DNA of 12,974 nucleotides from contig CAZAGT010000127.1 in the NCBI GenBank assembly GCA_964484515.1, positions 1-12,974 on the forward strand, read 5' to 3'. Positions within the stretch are counted from its first letter, which is position 1. Every line of letters begins with the position of its first letter. Positions 1-6,115 of the stretch are shown here, piece by piece. A model generated the notes under the pieces. The model worked only from the letters and a program-made list of their open reading frames with translations. It did no database searches and was not told where the DNA came from. A program made the translations under genes and the position numbers. This stretch comes from CAZAGT01 sp964484515 (lineage in GTDB: Bacteria; Desulfobacterota; DSM-4660; Desulfatiglandales; HGW-15).

Positions 1-76
1 GCCAAGGGCTTGCAGTAGGTGACTACGGCTGCACCCTTGGCGCCTAGAATCTGCACCATCCTCGACTTTTGCAACG
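1..76 (-). repeat. Partial dispersed structured repeat, truncated by window edge
   Basis: Read on the minus strand from 76 to 1, this segment matches 1778-1853 inside gspJ at 65 of 76 positions without gaps. It contains an imperfect hairpin: GCCAAGGG (1-8) pairs with CCCTTGGC (34-41), with an inner GCAG/CTGC pair (12-15 with 29-32). The outer end, CTTTTGCAACG (66-76), corresponds to the end of the insert in gspJ, so the match stops exactly where an element boundary would be. The rest of this copy would lie left of the window. Its function is unknown; it could be a MITE-like or REP-like element. Confidence 0.8.
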
Positions 77-226
77 TTAGGGTAAAGCTAAAGGCGAGTT
101 TCTTTGTGAGGATGATCGTGCCGGAGTCTGTTTCCGGGATAAACGGGACTTCAGGATCGAGGTTCGAGGAAGAGAATACCAAATGAATACTGATTTAGAG
201 GGATTGGGGAGTCGGAGGAGTCGGAA
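77..226. other. Non-coding leader upstream of gspG
   Basis: About 150 bases separate the repeat from gspG. I see no recognisable gene end, including nothing like a GspF C-terminus, and no clear sigma-70 promoter. A strong Shine-Dalgarno sequence, GGAGGAG, lies at 214-220, six bases before the gspG start. If the operon has its own promoter it probably lies here, but I cannot point to it. Confidence 0.5.
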
Positions 227-703
227 ATGAAAGACGACAAGAATGAGAACACCCATGCGTTAGTGCAAAAGGGGGTGTGTGATCGAGGCTTCACCCTGAT
301 CGAGATCATGGTGGTGATGGTTATCCTGGGGATACTGGCCGGTCTCATCGTCCCCCGGATCATGAGTCGCCCGGAGGAGGCCCGCCGAACCAAGGCGGCG
401 CTCCAGATCCGAAGCATCGAATCGGCGCTCAAACTCTACAAACTGGACAACGGGGCTTATCCGGATACGGAACAGGGGTTGGAGGCCCTTTTAGAAAAAC
501 CGACGACCGGCGTCATCCCCAACAAATGGCGTGAAGGGGGCTACCTGGAGGGTTCCAAGGTGCCCGCGGATCCCTGGGGAAATCCTTTCGTATACCTCAT
601 GCCGGGCGAGCACGGTGACTTTGACCTGAGCTCCTACGGGCGGGATGGTGAAAAGGGCGGTGACGGGGACAACAAGGATGTCAACAATTGGGAGCTCGAA
701 TGA
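227..703 (+). CDS. gspG: Type II secretion major pseudopilin GspG
   Basis: GspG is the main subunit of the periplasmic pseudopilus, the piston that pushes folded substrates through the GspD channel. The 158-residue precursor has a 21-residue basic leader ending in G21. The prepilin peptidase cleavage motif GFTLIE follows, with the conserved Glu at position 5 of the mature chain, then the hydrophobic alpha-1 helix up to about residue 46. The globular part has the GspG-type C-terminal loop SYGRDGEKGGDGDNKD (136-151) before a tryptophan at 155. In characterised GspG proteins the acidic residues of this loop bind calcium. The mature length of 137 residues is normal for the family. The start is supported by GGAGGAG six bases upstream. 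The stop overlaps the gspH start as ATGA, indicating translational coupling. A leader of 21 residues is longer than usual but not extreme. Confidence 0.97.
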   Translation: MKDDKNENTHALVQKGVCDRGFTLIEIMVVMVILGILAGLIVPRIMSRPEEARRTKAALQIRSIESALKLYKLDNGAYPDTEQGLEALLEKPTTGVIPNKWREGGYLEGSKVPADPWGNPFVYLMPGEHGDFDLSSYGRDGEKGGDGDNKDVNNWELE

Positions 704-1230
704 CGCGCGGAAACCGAGGTTTCACGCTCATCGAACTCACCGTAGTGATCTTTCTGATCGGACTCTTGTTCCTGATCTCAATGCCGAGGTTGAGCAATTT
801 TCTGTACCAGGGTGATTTGAGGCGCGTGGCCCGCTCCTTAAAAGCAGCGGTTTATCTGTTGCGCTCAAAAAGCATCGTCACCAACCGGAACACGGTCCTC
901 CATTTCGATCTGGACAAAGGGGCCTATTGGGGTGCCTACGAAAGCGCTGAGGATGAGTCCGAGGGCTTCAGCGATGACGAACCGCCTTTATTGGTCTCCT
1001 CGCGCGAGCTTCCGAAGGATATCCGATTCGTGGATGCCCTGAACATCAACACGCCCAGGGTGACCTCCGGGCGACTCAGTTCTACCTTCAACTCCAAGGG
1101 GGTCTTTGAAGAAACCGTTCTGCACCTGGCCGACCGTAACGACCGAGTGCTCACCATCGTCATCAATGCCTATACGGGCCGCTTCCTGCTCTATGATGAG
1201 TACGTCGAGGTGGAATATGCTGAGCATTGA
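700..1230 (+). CDS. gspH: Type II secretion minor pseudopilin GspH
   Basis: GspH is a minor pseudopilin near the tip of the pseudopilus. I start it at ATG 700, which overlaps the gspG stop as ATGA and has GGAG at 691-694; a TTG at 688 is in frame but unnecessary. This gives a 176-residue precursor with a 7-residue leader (MTRGNRG), cleavage before FTLIE, and the conserved Glu at mature position 5. A hydrophobic helix runs to about residue 30. The remainder is a beta-rich globular domain of normal length, with an acidic stretch near residues 80-95. The role is inferred from position between gspG and gspI and from the GspH/FimT-like layout. Outside the N-terminus these proteins diverge strongly, so H rather than another minor pseudopilin rests mainly on gene order. 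Confidence 0.92.
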   Translation: MTRGNRGFTLIELTVVIFLIGLLFLISMPRLSNFLYQGDLRRVARSLKAAVYLLRSKSIVTNRNTVLHFDLDKGAYWGAYESAEDESEGFSDDEPPLLVSSRELPKDIRFVDALNINTPRVTSGRLSSTFNSKGVFEETVLHLADRNDRVLTIVINAYTGRFLLYDEYVEVEYAEH

Positions 1231-1729
1231 GGTCTCCGTCAAGGGTCTACGTGCCCCCGGATGGGACTGCGGCCTTCATCCATCTGGTGGATACGTAAGG
1301 CGCAAGCCGCTAGGCACAGGGCACAAGGAGACAGAGGGAGGCTTTAGCCTGCTTGAGGTCATGGTCGCCCTTGCCATCCTGGCCACCGCCTTCACGGCCG
1401 TCCTAAAACTCCACTCCGACGCGATGGACCTGGTCATGGAGGGCCGAATGCATACCCAGGGGGCCGAATTGGCGCAATACAAGCTGACCGAAATTGAGCT
1501 TGGCGGTCTGGAGGGCCTCAAGTTTCAATCGGGAGAATTCGGTGAAATCGCGCCCCAATACGCCTGGGACGTCAATACCGAGCCGACCCCGCTCAAATCC
1601 TGGACCAAGGTGACCGTCACGGTGCATAACATCCATATGCGCAAGGGAGGGGAGTTCCGCCTGTCGACCTATTTGATGAACGCGGAAGCGGATGAAGAGG
1701 TGCAGAACGTCATAAAGGGAAAGCAATGA
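1217..1729 (+). CDS. gspI: Type II secretion minor pseudopilin GspI, unusually long leader
   Basis: GspI nucleates the tip complex with GspJ and GspK. The cleavage motif GG|FSLLEVMVALAILATAF is typical of GspI, and the mature part of about 128 residues is of normal length. ATG 1217 is the only plausible start before the motif, because no ATG, GTG or TTG occurs in frame between it and the hydrophobic helix. It has GAGGTGG at 1207-1213 and overlaps the end of gspH by 14 bases. The resulting leader is 42 residues, far longer than the usual 5-15, and rich in Gly, Pro, Arg and Lys. Within it 1313-1326 is a tandem heptamer (GGCACAG, GGCACAA) also found in the operon's non-coding spacers. I infer that the leader was lengthened by a repeat insertion. 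The 3' end overlaps the gspJ start as ATGA. Confidence 0.93.
   Translation: MLSIEVSVKGLRAPGWDCGLHPSGGYVRRKPLGTGHKETEGGFSLLEVMVALAILATAFTAVLKLHSDAMDLVMEGRMHTQGAELAQYKLTEIELGGLEGLKFQSGEFGEIAPQYAWDVNTEPTPLKSWTKVTVTVHNIHMRKGGEFRLSTYLMNAEADEEVQNVIKGKQ
1311..1327 (-). repeat. Heptamer repeat (CCTYGTG type) inside the gspI leader
   Basis: On the minus strand this reads CCTTGTG-CCCTGTG-CC, two head-to-tail heptamers. The same phrase occurs at 2724-2734 on the minus strand and at 6005-6025 on the plus strand. Here it is translated as part of the GspI leader. Confidence 0.45.
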
Positions 1730-2694
1730 ATGGGGTCACCTCCTTTTCCCGCAGCCGGTCGACAGGGTTCACCCTGCCGTTGCAAAAGTCGAGGATACTG
1801 CAGATCCTAGGCGTCAAGGGTGAAGCCGTAGTAAGCTACTGCGAACCCCTGACAACGCAGGAGATGCGGTATCATCGGCTTTCCCGGAAGGTAAACAACA
1901 CGGTCTCTTCTGAGTTTCGCTTGGATCTCATTGACGGTGACTTCCAAGATAAACGTGTGAGACGGTGGAGAGCCTTGTTATCCTTATCTTCATATGGTTT
2001 TCGCCGTGTTGTTTATGCAACAGCAGGGTTCACGCTGGTTGAGATTCTCCTCGCCATTACGATCCTGGGGATCATCATGGCAACCGTCTTGGGGATCTTC
2101 ACCGGGATCATCTCGAGCTCCAAAACAGCGGAGAAGCGAGCTGAGCTCTATCAGACCGGAAGGGCCGTGATGGACTTATTGGTGACGGATATCCGGGGCC
2201 TCTATGGGCAGGCCACGGAAGAAGCGCAGGTGTTTTTTGTGGGTCACGGCGAGAACGCCCCGGGGACAGGCCCGCCCAGGCTGGCCTTCGTGACCACCAA
2301 TACGCTGAGCATCGGGACCCAAAAGGCCCCCTTCATGTCCGAGGTGGGCTACTTCCTGGAGGAGAATCCCGATAAAGGCGGGTACTCCCTATGGCGCAGG
2401 GGCCAAACGCCACCCCAGGAACCCTACGATGAGGGCGGTAGGGCGGTACCCGTCTGCCGCATCGTCGAGAAATTTGAATTGGAATTCGTACATGGTGATG
2501 ATATTATTAAAAATTTAGACAATGCCCTCCCTCGGGCGATCCGGATCGGTTTCACCTTGAATCTGGACGGAGAAACAGAGCGTTTCGTTACCATGGTCAG
2601 ACCGATGATCACGGGGGTGATGCTACCGGACAGTGGTGGTGAGAAAACGGAAGGTACGGACACCGGTGCTGACAAAGCCGAGGGTCGATCCTAG
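1726..2694 (+). CDS. gspJ: Type II secretion minor pseudopilin GspJ, leader interrupted by in-frame insertion
   Basis: GspJ forms the pseudopilus tip with GspI and GspK. ATG 1726 overlaps the gspI stop (ATGA) and has AAAGGGA at 1714-1720. The 322-residue product has two prepilin-like sites. The first, MNGVTSFSRSRSTG|FTL at residues 1-17, looks like an ordinary 14-residue leader but is followed by non-hydrophobic sequence. The second, at G101|FTLVEILLAITILGIIM, is followed by the real hydrophobic helix and carries the Glu at mature position 5. The mature protein of 221 residues is normal for GspJ and contains the usual RAVMDLLVTDIRG stretch. Residues 15-101 come from an inserted element (see 1777-2023). 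Translation may instead start inside the insert: ATG 1864, GTG 1957 and TTG 1975 are in frame and would give leaders of 55, 24 and 18 residues. I infer the gene is still functional because the frame is intact and the mature part looks complete. Confidence 0.93.
   Translation: MNGVTSFSRSRSTGFTLPLQKSRILQILGVKGEAVVSYCEPLTTQEMRYHRLSRKVNNTVSSEFRLDLIDGDFQDKRVRRWRALLSLSSYGFRRVVYATAGFTLVEILLAITILGIIMATVLGIFTGIISSSKTAEKRAELYQTGRAVMDLLVTDIRGLYGQATEEAQVFFVGHGENAPGTGPPRLAFVTTNTLSIGTQKAPFMSEVGYFLEENPDKGGYSLWRRGQTPPQEPYDEGGRAVPVCRIVEKFELEFVHGDDIIKNLDNALPRAIRIGFTLNLDGETERFVTMVRPMITGVMLPDSGGEKTEGTDTGADKAEGRS
1763..1776 (+). repeat. Left direct repeat flanking the gspJ insert (probable target-site duplication)
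   Basis: CAGGGTTCACCCTG here and CAGGGTTCACGCTG at 2024-2037 match at 13 of 14 bases and encode the same Ala/Thr-Gly-Phe-Thr-Leu prepilin site. The two copies are exactly 261 bases (87 codons) apart. Confidence 0.75.
1778..1853 (+). repeat. Second copy of the dispersed structured repeat
   Basis: This copy matches 76-1 (minus strand) at 65 of 76 bases. Its hairpin is GTCAAGGGT (1813-1821) with ACCCCTGAC (1845-1853), eight of nine pairs formed, and an inner GTAG (1828-1831) with CTAC (1836-1839) closing a tetraloop. Bases 1871-1887 weakly resemble the inverse of 1778-1796 (about 11 of 17), so the full repeat may be a palindrome of roughly 110 bases. Confidence 0.8.
1892..2015 (+). repeat. Perfect 12-base inverted repeat in the right part of the gspJ insert
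   Basis: TAAACAACACGG at 1892-1903 is the exact reverse complement of CCGTGTTGTTTA at 2004-2015, with a 100-base spacer between the arms. This suggests a second folding or insertion unit in the same insert. Confidence 0.65.
2024..2037 (+). repeat. Right direct repeat flanking the gspJ insert
   Basis: CAGGGTTCACGCTG, the partner of 1763-1776. This copy supplies the cleavage site that precedes the hydrophobic helix of GspJ. Confidence 0.75.
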
Positions 2695-2723
2695 TCTCGC
2701 TCTGCAGGGCGAAATTCGAGAAA

Positions 2724-2734
2724 CAAGGCACGAG
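2724..2734 (-). repeat. Heptamer repeat (CCTYGTG type)
   Basis: On the minus strand this reads CTCGTG-CCTTG, the same heptamer phrase as at 1311-1327 and 6005-6025. It is short, so the match alone is weak. Confidence 0.35.
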
Positions 2735-2784
2735 ATTCAAGACAATTCCGCTTTTTGAGATCCATGGCAGCATGTTCCGTCTTA

Positions 2785-2835
2785 CGGTCTCTTTTCAAGA
2801 ACAGAGGGTTACCCGCTTGAACGCCGAAGAGACCG
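2785..2835 (+). repeat. Long imperfect hairpin in the gspJ-gspK spacer
   Basis: CGGTCTCTT (2785-2793) pairs perfectly with AAGAGACCG (2827-2835). The stem continues as TTCAAG (2794-2799) with CTTGAA (2816-2821) after a five-base bulge, giving 15 pairs around a 16-base loop. No T-run follows, so it is not a standard terminator. It may be an mRNA-stabilising or processing structure, or part of a repeat. ACGGTCTCTT also occurs at 1900-1909 in the gspJ insert. Confidence 0.6.
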
Positions 2836-2901
2836 CCAGGCCATACGGCCGGAGGGGATTCAGGAAAGGGCAAAGACTGATAGCCAAGGGCTGCCGCAGG
2901 C

Positions 2902-3891
2902 ATGATCAAGAGACTACGTAGGCAAATGACTAGACGTGACGGGGTCGCCCTCATCACGACCTTGATGATCGTGGCCCTGCTCGTGACCGTTGTCACCGAG
3001 TTCAACCGCATCGCTGTTGCGGAAATCGACATCTCCAAAAACTTCGGGGATGAAAAGAAGATCCTCTTTACGGTCATCTCAGGGGTCAAAGCCATCAGTG
3101 AATTGTTGAGGATTGAAAAGAAATTCAGTCCCGCGGTCACCTTGACCGGCAAATGGGCTCAAAGCCGCACCTATTTTGAGGCGGCCAGTTCCATGATGGA
3201 CGAAGAAAGACTGGAGGGCGACATCACGGACGAAAATGGAAAGATCAATGTGAACGCCCTGGCTGGTAAGAAAGACGAGTTTAATGAGGCTCAAAAGGCC
3301 CTCTGGGAGAGGTTGCTGAAACAGGACCGGTTCGATCTGTCGGCCGAGGAGATGGGTACGATCATTCACAGCGTCAAGGACTGGATCGATGAGGACGACA
3401 AGATGACCGGCATTTATGGGGCCGAGGAGGCTTTCTACGAAAAAAGGGGCTATCCGTGCAAGAATAGACCCCTCGACTCTGTCGAGGAGCTGCTCCTGAT
3501 CAAGGGGATTACGAAAGAGATATTTTACGGCACCAAAGAGAAAGAGGGACTCAAGCCGTATTTTACCGTTTACGGAGACCCTGAAATCAACATCAATACC
3601 GCCCCGGTACCCGTATTGATGGCCCTGTCCGAGAGCATGACGGAGGGCATTGCCGCAGATTTGGATGCCTATCGCCGCGAGAGTGCCAACCAGGCGCAGC
3701 TGGCAGAGAAGACCTGGTACCAAACGCTCTGGCCACTGGAAGTCCCGTTGCCGGAGGAACTCTTTGTGACAACGTCCTCCTACTTCAGGGTAGATCTCAA
3801 GGGGACGCTGCGCGAAAGTGTCAAAGAGGTCTCGACCGTGATACACCTCACGGACACGGGATCTGAGATCTTTTTCTGGCAAGAGATGTAA
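2902..3891 (+). CDS. gspK: Type II secretion minor pseudopilin GspK
   Basis: GspK is the large minor pseudopilin that caps the pseudopilus tip. The 329-residue product has a basic leader (MIKRLRRQMTRRDG), a cleavage site G14|VALITTLMIVALLVTVV, and no Glu at mature position 5, the diagnostic difference between GspK and the other pseudopilins. The large periplasmic domain contains DENGKINVNAL (about 110-120), VKDWIDEDD (about 155-163) and NINTAPVPVLMALS (about 230-243), all typical of GspK, with a helix-hairpin-helix-like alpha domain between them. The length is normal. ATG 2926 (leader MTRRDG, with TAGG just upstream) is an equally reasonable start. The gene begins after an unusual 207-base spacer and ends five bases before gspL. 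Confidence 0.95.
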   Translation: MIKRLRRQMTRRDGVALITTLMIVALLVTVVTEFNRIAVAEIDISKNFGDEKKILFTVISGVKAISELLRIEKKFSPAVTLTGKWAQSRTYFEAASSMMDEERLEGDITDENGKINVNALAGKKDEFNEAQKALWERLLKQDRFDLSAEEMGTIIHSVKDWIDEDDKMTGIYGAEEAFYEKRGYPCKNRPLDSVEELLLIKGITKEIFYGTKEKEGLKPYFTVYGDPEININTAPVPVLMALSESMTEGIAADLDAYRRESANQAQLAEKTWYQTLWPLEVPLPEELFVTTSSYFRVDLKGTLRESVKEVSTVIHLTDTGSEIFFWQEM

Positions 3892-3896
3892 ATGAG

Positions 3897-5342
3897 ATGA
3901 ATGGATCCATCTTAGCCCTGAGCTTTACATCTGAAGATGTCAAACTAGCTGAGATCAGCCAGGAAAACGGAAAGCGCATCGTCGAGACCCTTTACCACTA
4001 CAGGGCGGCAAACGAGGCGGGAGGGGGAGGACCGTTTCAGCTGTCCGAGGCCGTCAGAGGACTCCTTCAGGAACGTCCGCCGAGCACATTGCGGACGCTT
4101 CTGGTCATCAACAGCCAGGACATCCATTACCGGGATTTCCATTTCCCGTTTGATTCGCGCAAAAAGGTCTCCGGGGCCATTCGTTTTGAGATCGCGTCCG
4201 AATTTCCCCCGGATGAGTTTTTGGTGGACCATATCGAGAGTATTTCACACGAGCCGAAGACAAAGGCCTTCTTGGCCGCGATTGCCTCCAAGGAGGTCCT
4301 GCAGAGAAGGGTCAAGGAGGTGGAGGAAGCCGGCCTCCAAGTCATCGGAATCACGTCCGATATATCGACCCTTGGTCACTACGTTCGTGACGAGGATGAG
4401 GCCCTCGTCATGGAGATAGGTGAAACCCAGACCCTCTTTGCCTTGTATGCCCAGGGGATTCCGTTGCTCGTGAGGGGGATTCCGATCGGAATGAGGCAAA
4501 TAGCCAACGGTGCCGGTGGTTCCAACAGCAAGTACCTGCGCCCCATCGTCGGAGAGATCAAGAGGACGATTCATTCCTTTAATGCGAAGGCGGGCCTGAA
4601 CCTTGACACCCTCTATGTCTCCGGAGACGTGCTCGCCCAACAGGGCATCCTGAAGAGCCTTCAGGAGAATCTGCCCCTTCATTTTGTGGATCGCGCTCCT
4701 CCGGGAGGTGCACTCCCGCCCGAGACTGCGCGCAGCGACCCGAATATGTACGCTTCGGTGGTGGGCGCTGTGACCTGGAGTCGTAAGGGCCGATCCTTTG
4801 ACTTCTTCCGGGAAGAGTTCGTACAGGCGGAGCCGATCACCATTGGACGGTCCTACCTCCGTTGGGGCGCTATCCTGTTGGCAACCCTGCTCTTCACCTT
4901 GCTTTTCACTCTCGGGGCGCGGATCGTCGTTCTCGACAAACGGAAGGACTTTCTGGAGAGGGAGATTCGAGCCGCTTTCGTCGAGAGTTTCCCGCAGACC
5001 AAACGAATCGTGGATGAAGTCAGGCAAGCCAAGAACTTCTTGGCCGCCAGGAGGGCGGAATTGGTCGGCGATACCTTCTCCAAGGAGCTCTCGATCCTAG
5101 ATGGCTTGTCGAGAATGAGTGAAAGGATTCCGAAGGGGACGCCCTTTGAAATCACCAACCTTTTTTGGGAAAGGGGCAAACTTGAGATGAACGGCAAGAC
5201 GGACTCCTTCAAGACCGTCAACACGATTCAGGAGTTCCTCTCGGGGTCCGCGGATTTTTCGAATGTCAACATCAGCAATGCCAAGATGAGGAATGATGGC
5301 AAGGAAGTGGAGTTTCGAATCACTCTCCAGCTTACGGAATAG
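3897..5342 (+). CDS. gspL: Type II secretion platform protein GspL (PilM/PilN-like fusion architecture)
   Basis: GspL anchors the ATPase GspE to the inner membrane and contacts GspM. The 481 residues comprise an actin/PilM-like cytoplasmic domain (about 1-300, beginning MNGSILALSF and including ALVMEIGETQTLF near 169-181), one transmembrane helix (about 324-346, WGAILLATLLFTLLFTLGA), and a periplasmic part with a coiled-coil-prone segment (about 347-390) followed by a ferredoxin-like domain resembling PilN/GspL. The length is slightly above enterobacterial GspL (about 400) because of a full actin-like half. The gene starts five bases after gspK with only a weak purine-rich ribosome site, consistent with coupled translation. 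It overlaps gspM by about 50 bases. A pilus-type PilM-PilN fusion is the alternative, but the surrounding gsp genes decide for GspL. Confidence 0.92.
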   Translation: MNGSILALSFTSEDVKLAEISQENGKRIVETLYHYRAANEAGGGGPFQLSEAVRGLLQERPPSTLRTLLVINSQDIHYRDFHFPFDSRKKVSGAIRFEIASEFPPDEFLVDHIESISHEPKTKAFLAAIASKEVLQRRVKEVEEAGLQVIGITSDISTLGHYVRDEDEALVMEIGETQTLFALYAQGIPLLVRGIPIGMRQIANGAGGSNSKYLRPIVGEIKRTIHSFNAKAGLNLDTLYVSGDVLAQQGILKSLQENLPLHFVDRAPPGGALPPETARSDPNMYASVVGAVTWSRKGRSFDFFREEFVQAEPITIGRSYLRWGAILLATLLFTLLFTLGARIVVLDKRKDFLEREIRAAFVESFPQTKRIVDEVRQAKNFLAARRAELVGDTFSKELSILDGLSRMSERIPKGTPFEITNLFWERGKLEMNGKTDSFKTVNTIQEFLSGSADFSNVNISNAKMRNDGKEVEFRITLQLTE

Positions 5343-5850
5343 ATACGATGCCCTGAACGTCAGGGAGAGGGCCGCGATCGTGTTGGCCCTTGGTGCCGTT
5401 CTTTGTTTCGTACTGATTCAGTTCGTCCTCTTCCCGATGAGTGACGCCGTCAAACGGTTGGAATCGGCTGTCCAGACGAAGCAAGACGAACTCTCCGAGC
5501 TGAGGCGTATCACGGCCCAATACCAGCGGTTGGGCGCGCAGCAACAGGGAAAGAAAGGGGCTACCGCGGATGGAGGAAGCCTGTTCTCGATCCTCGAGCG
5601 GCTGGCTGCCAAAGAGGGGCTCATGGATGAGATCGACTACATGAAACCCGGGGGCGCCCGACTTGACACCCATCGGGAGGAAAAATGGGTTGAGGTGAAG
5701 CTCAGCGAGATGACATTGAAGCAGTGTACGAACTACCTTTACAACCTCCAATCCTTTGGTAAGGGCATCTACATCAAACGACTATCGGCCAGGAAAGACG
5801 GTGAATACCTCGATCTGATCCTGCAACCGGCCGTGATCGAATACAGATAG
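5293..5850 (+). CDS. gspM: Type II secretion platform protein GspM
   Basis: GspM is a bitopic inner-membrane protein that pairs with GspL. The 185-residue product has a short cytoplasmic N-terminus with basic residues, one transmembrane helix at about 27-48 (AAIVLALGAVLCFVLIQFVL), a coiled-coil-prone stretch with Lys, Glu and Gln (about 50-85), and a small periplasmic ferredoxin-like domain of the GspM/PilO kind (about 95-185). The length is normal. Two consecutive ATGs (5293, 5296) lie behind GAGG at 5288-5291; 5296 has the better spacing. Either start overlaps gspL by 47-50 bases, and no later start in this frame leaves the membrane helix intact. The sequence itself is poorly conserved, so the call rests on topology and position after gspL. 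Confidence 0.9.
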   Translation: MMARKWSFESLSSLRNRYDALNVRERAAIVLALGAVLCFVLIQFVLFPMSDAVKRLESAVQTKQDELSELRRITAQYQRLGAQQQGKKGATADGGSLFSILERLAAKEGLMDEIDYMKPGGARLDTHREEKWVEVKLSEMTLKQCTNYLYNLQSFGKGIYIKRLSARKDGEYLDLILQPAVIEYR

Positions 5851-6004
5851 CTCAGCAAAACTATCGAAAAACCGACGTCTCTGAGGCTGATGGAAAATGT
5901 CCAAGGCAGGGCTACCAAGATCCCGAGGAATGTGCCGTGTTAATTTTCGGCGTTAGGTTTGAGACTAGGGGTTTGAGGCAACACGGGAAGAGGGTCTGGT
6001 TTTT

Positions 6005-6025
6005 TGCCTCGGTCCTCGTGCCTCG
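6005..6025 (+). repeat. Heptamer array, three units
   Basis: TGCCTCG, GTCCTCG and TGCCTCG follow each other head to tail. The consensus CCTYGTG, read across unit boundaries, recurs on the minus strand in the gspI leader and the gspJ-gspK spacer. Confidence 0.5.
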
Positions 6026-6115
6026 CGTCCTTTACGTACGCCGCGGTGACTTGCCCTGTCAAATCGGCTTCGCTGTCTCGTTCAGGGAGAGGTTGGCTGG
6101 GCGAGGATGAGGATA

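Larger units (their letters stand above)
1777..2023 (+). mobile_element. Non-autonomous MITE-like insert in gspJ, about 247 bases
   Basis: The segment lies exactly between two 14-base direct repeats. Its ends form an imperfect terminal inverted repeat: CCGTTGCAAAA (1777-1787) against the reverse complement of 2013-2023 (CTGTTGCATAA), 9 of 11 matching. Its first 76 bases are repeated in inverted orientation at window positions 1-76. Inside it are a hairpin at 1813-1853 and a perfect 12-base inverted repeat at 1892-1903/2004-2015. It has no transposase and no stop codon in the gspJ frame. With the duplicated 14 bases it adds exactly 87 codons. The element class is inferred from structure only; any mobilising enzyme would be elsewhere. 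Confidence 0.7.
2695..2901. other. Non-coding spacer between gspJ and gspK
   Basis: There are 207 bases without a supported gene, where pseudopilin genes usually abut or overlap. The spacer contains a heptamer-type repeat (2724-2734) and a strong hairpin (2785-2835). I see no promoter I would defend. The anomalous length fits insertion of small repeats, as in gspJ. Confidence 0.6.

Noticed and set aside
69..97. Sigma-70 promoter using TTGCAA at 69-74 as -35
   Set aside because: The hexamer at the proper distance (AGGCGA near 92-97) does not resemble a -10 box, and TTGCAA belongs to the repeat end.
1106..1216. Longer gspI start at 1106
   Set aside because: It would lie deep inside gspH, has no ribosome site, and would lengthen an already long leader; ATG 1217 at the gene junction is far more likely.
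1726..2037. gspJ as a pseudogene because of the insertion
   Set aside because: The frame is open throughout, the second cleavage site and helix are intact and the mature protein has full length; the insert adds exactly 87 codons.
2785..2835. Rho-independent terminator between gspJ and gspK
   Set aside because: The hairpin is not followed by a T-run and gspK clearly belongs to the same operon.
3079..3882. Minus-strand open frame of 267 codons opposite gspK
   Set aside because: Entirely antisense to gspK and without any recognisable motif.
4245..5027. Minus-strand open frame of 260 codons opposite gspL
   Set aside because: Shadow of the gspL frame; no domain, no ribosome site and no conserved-looking motifs.
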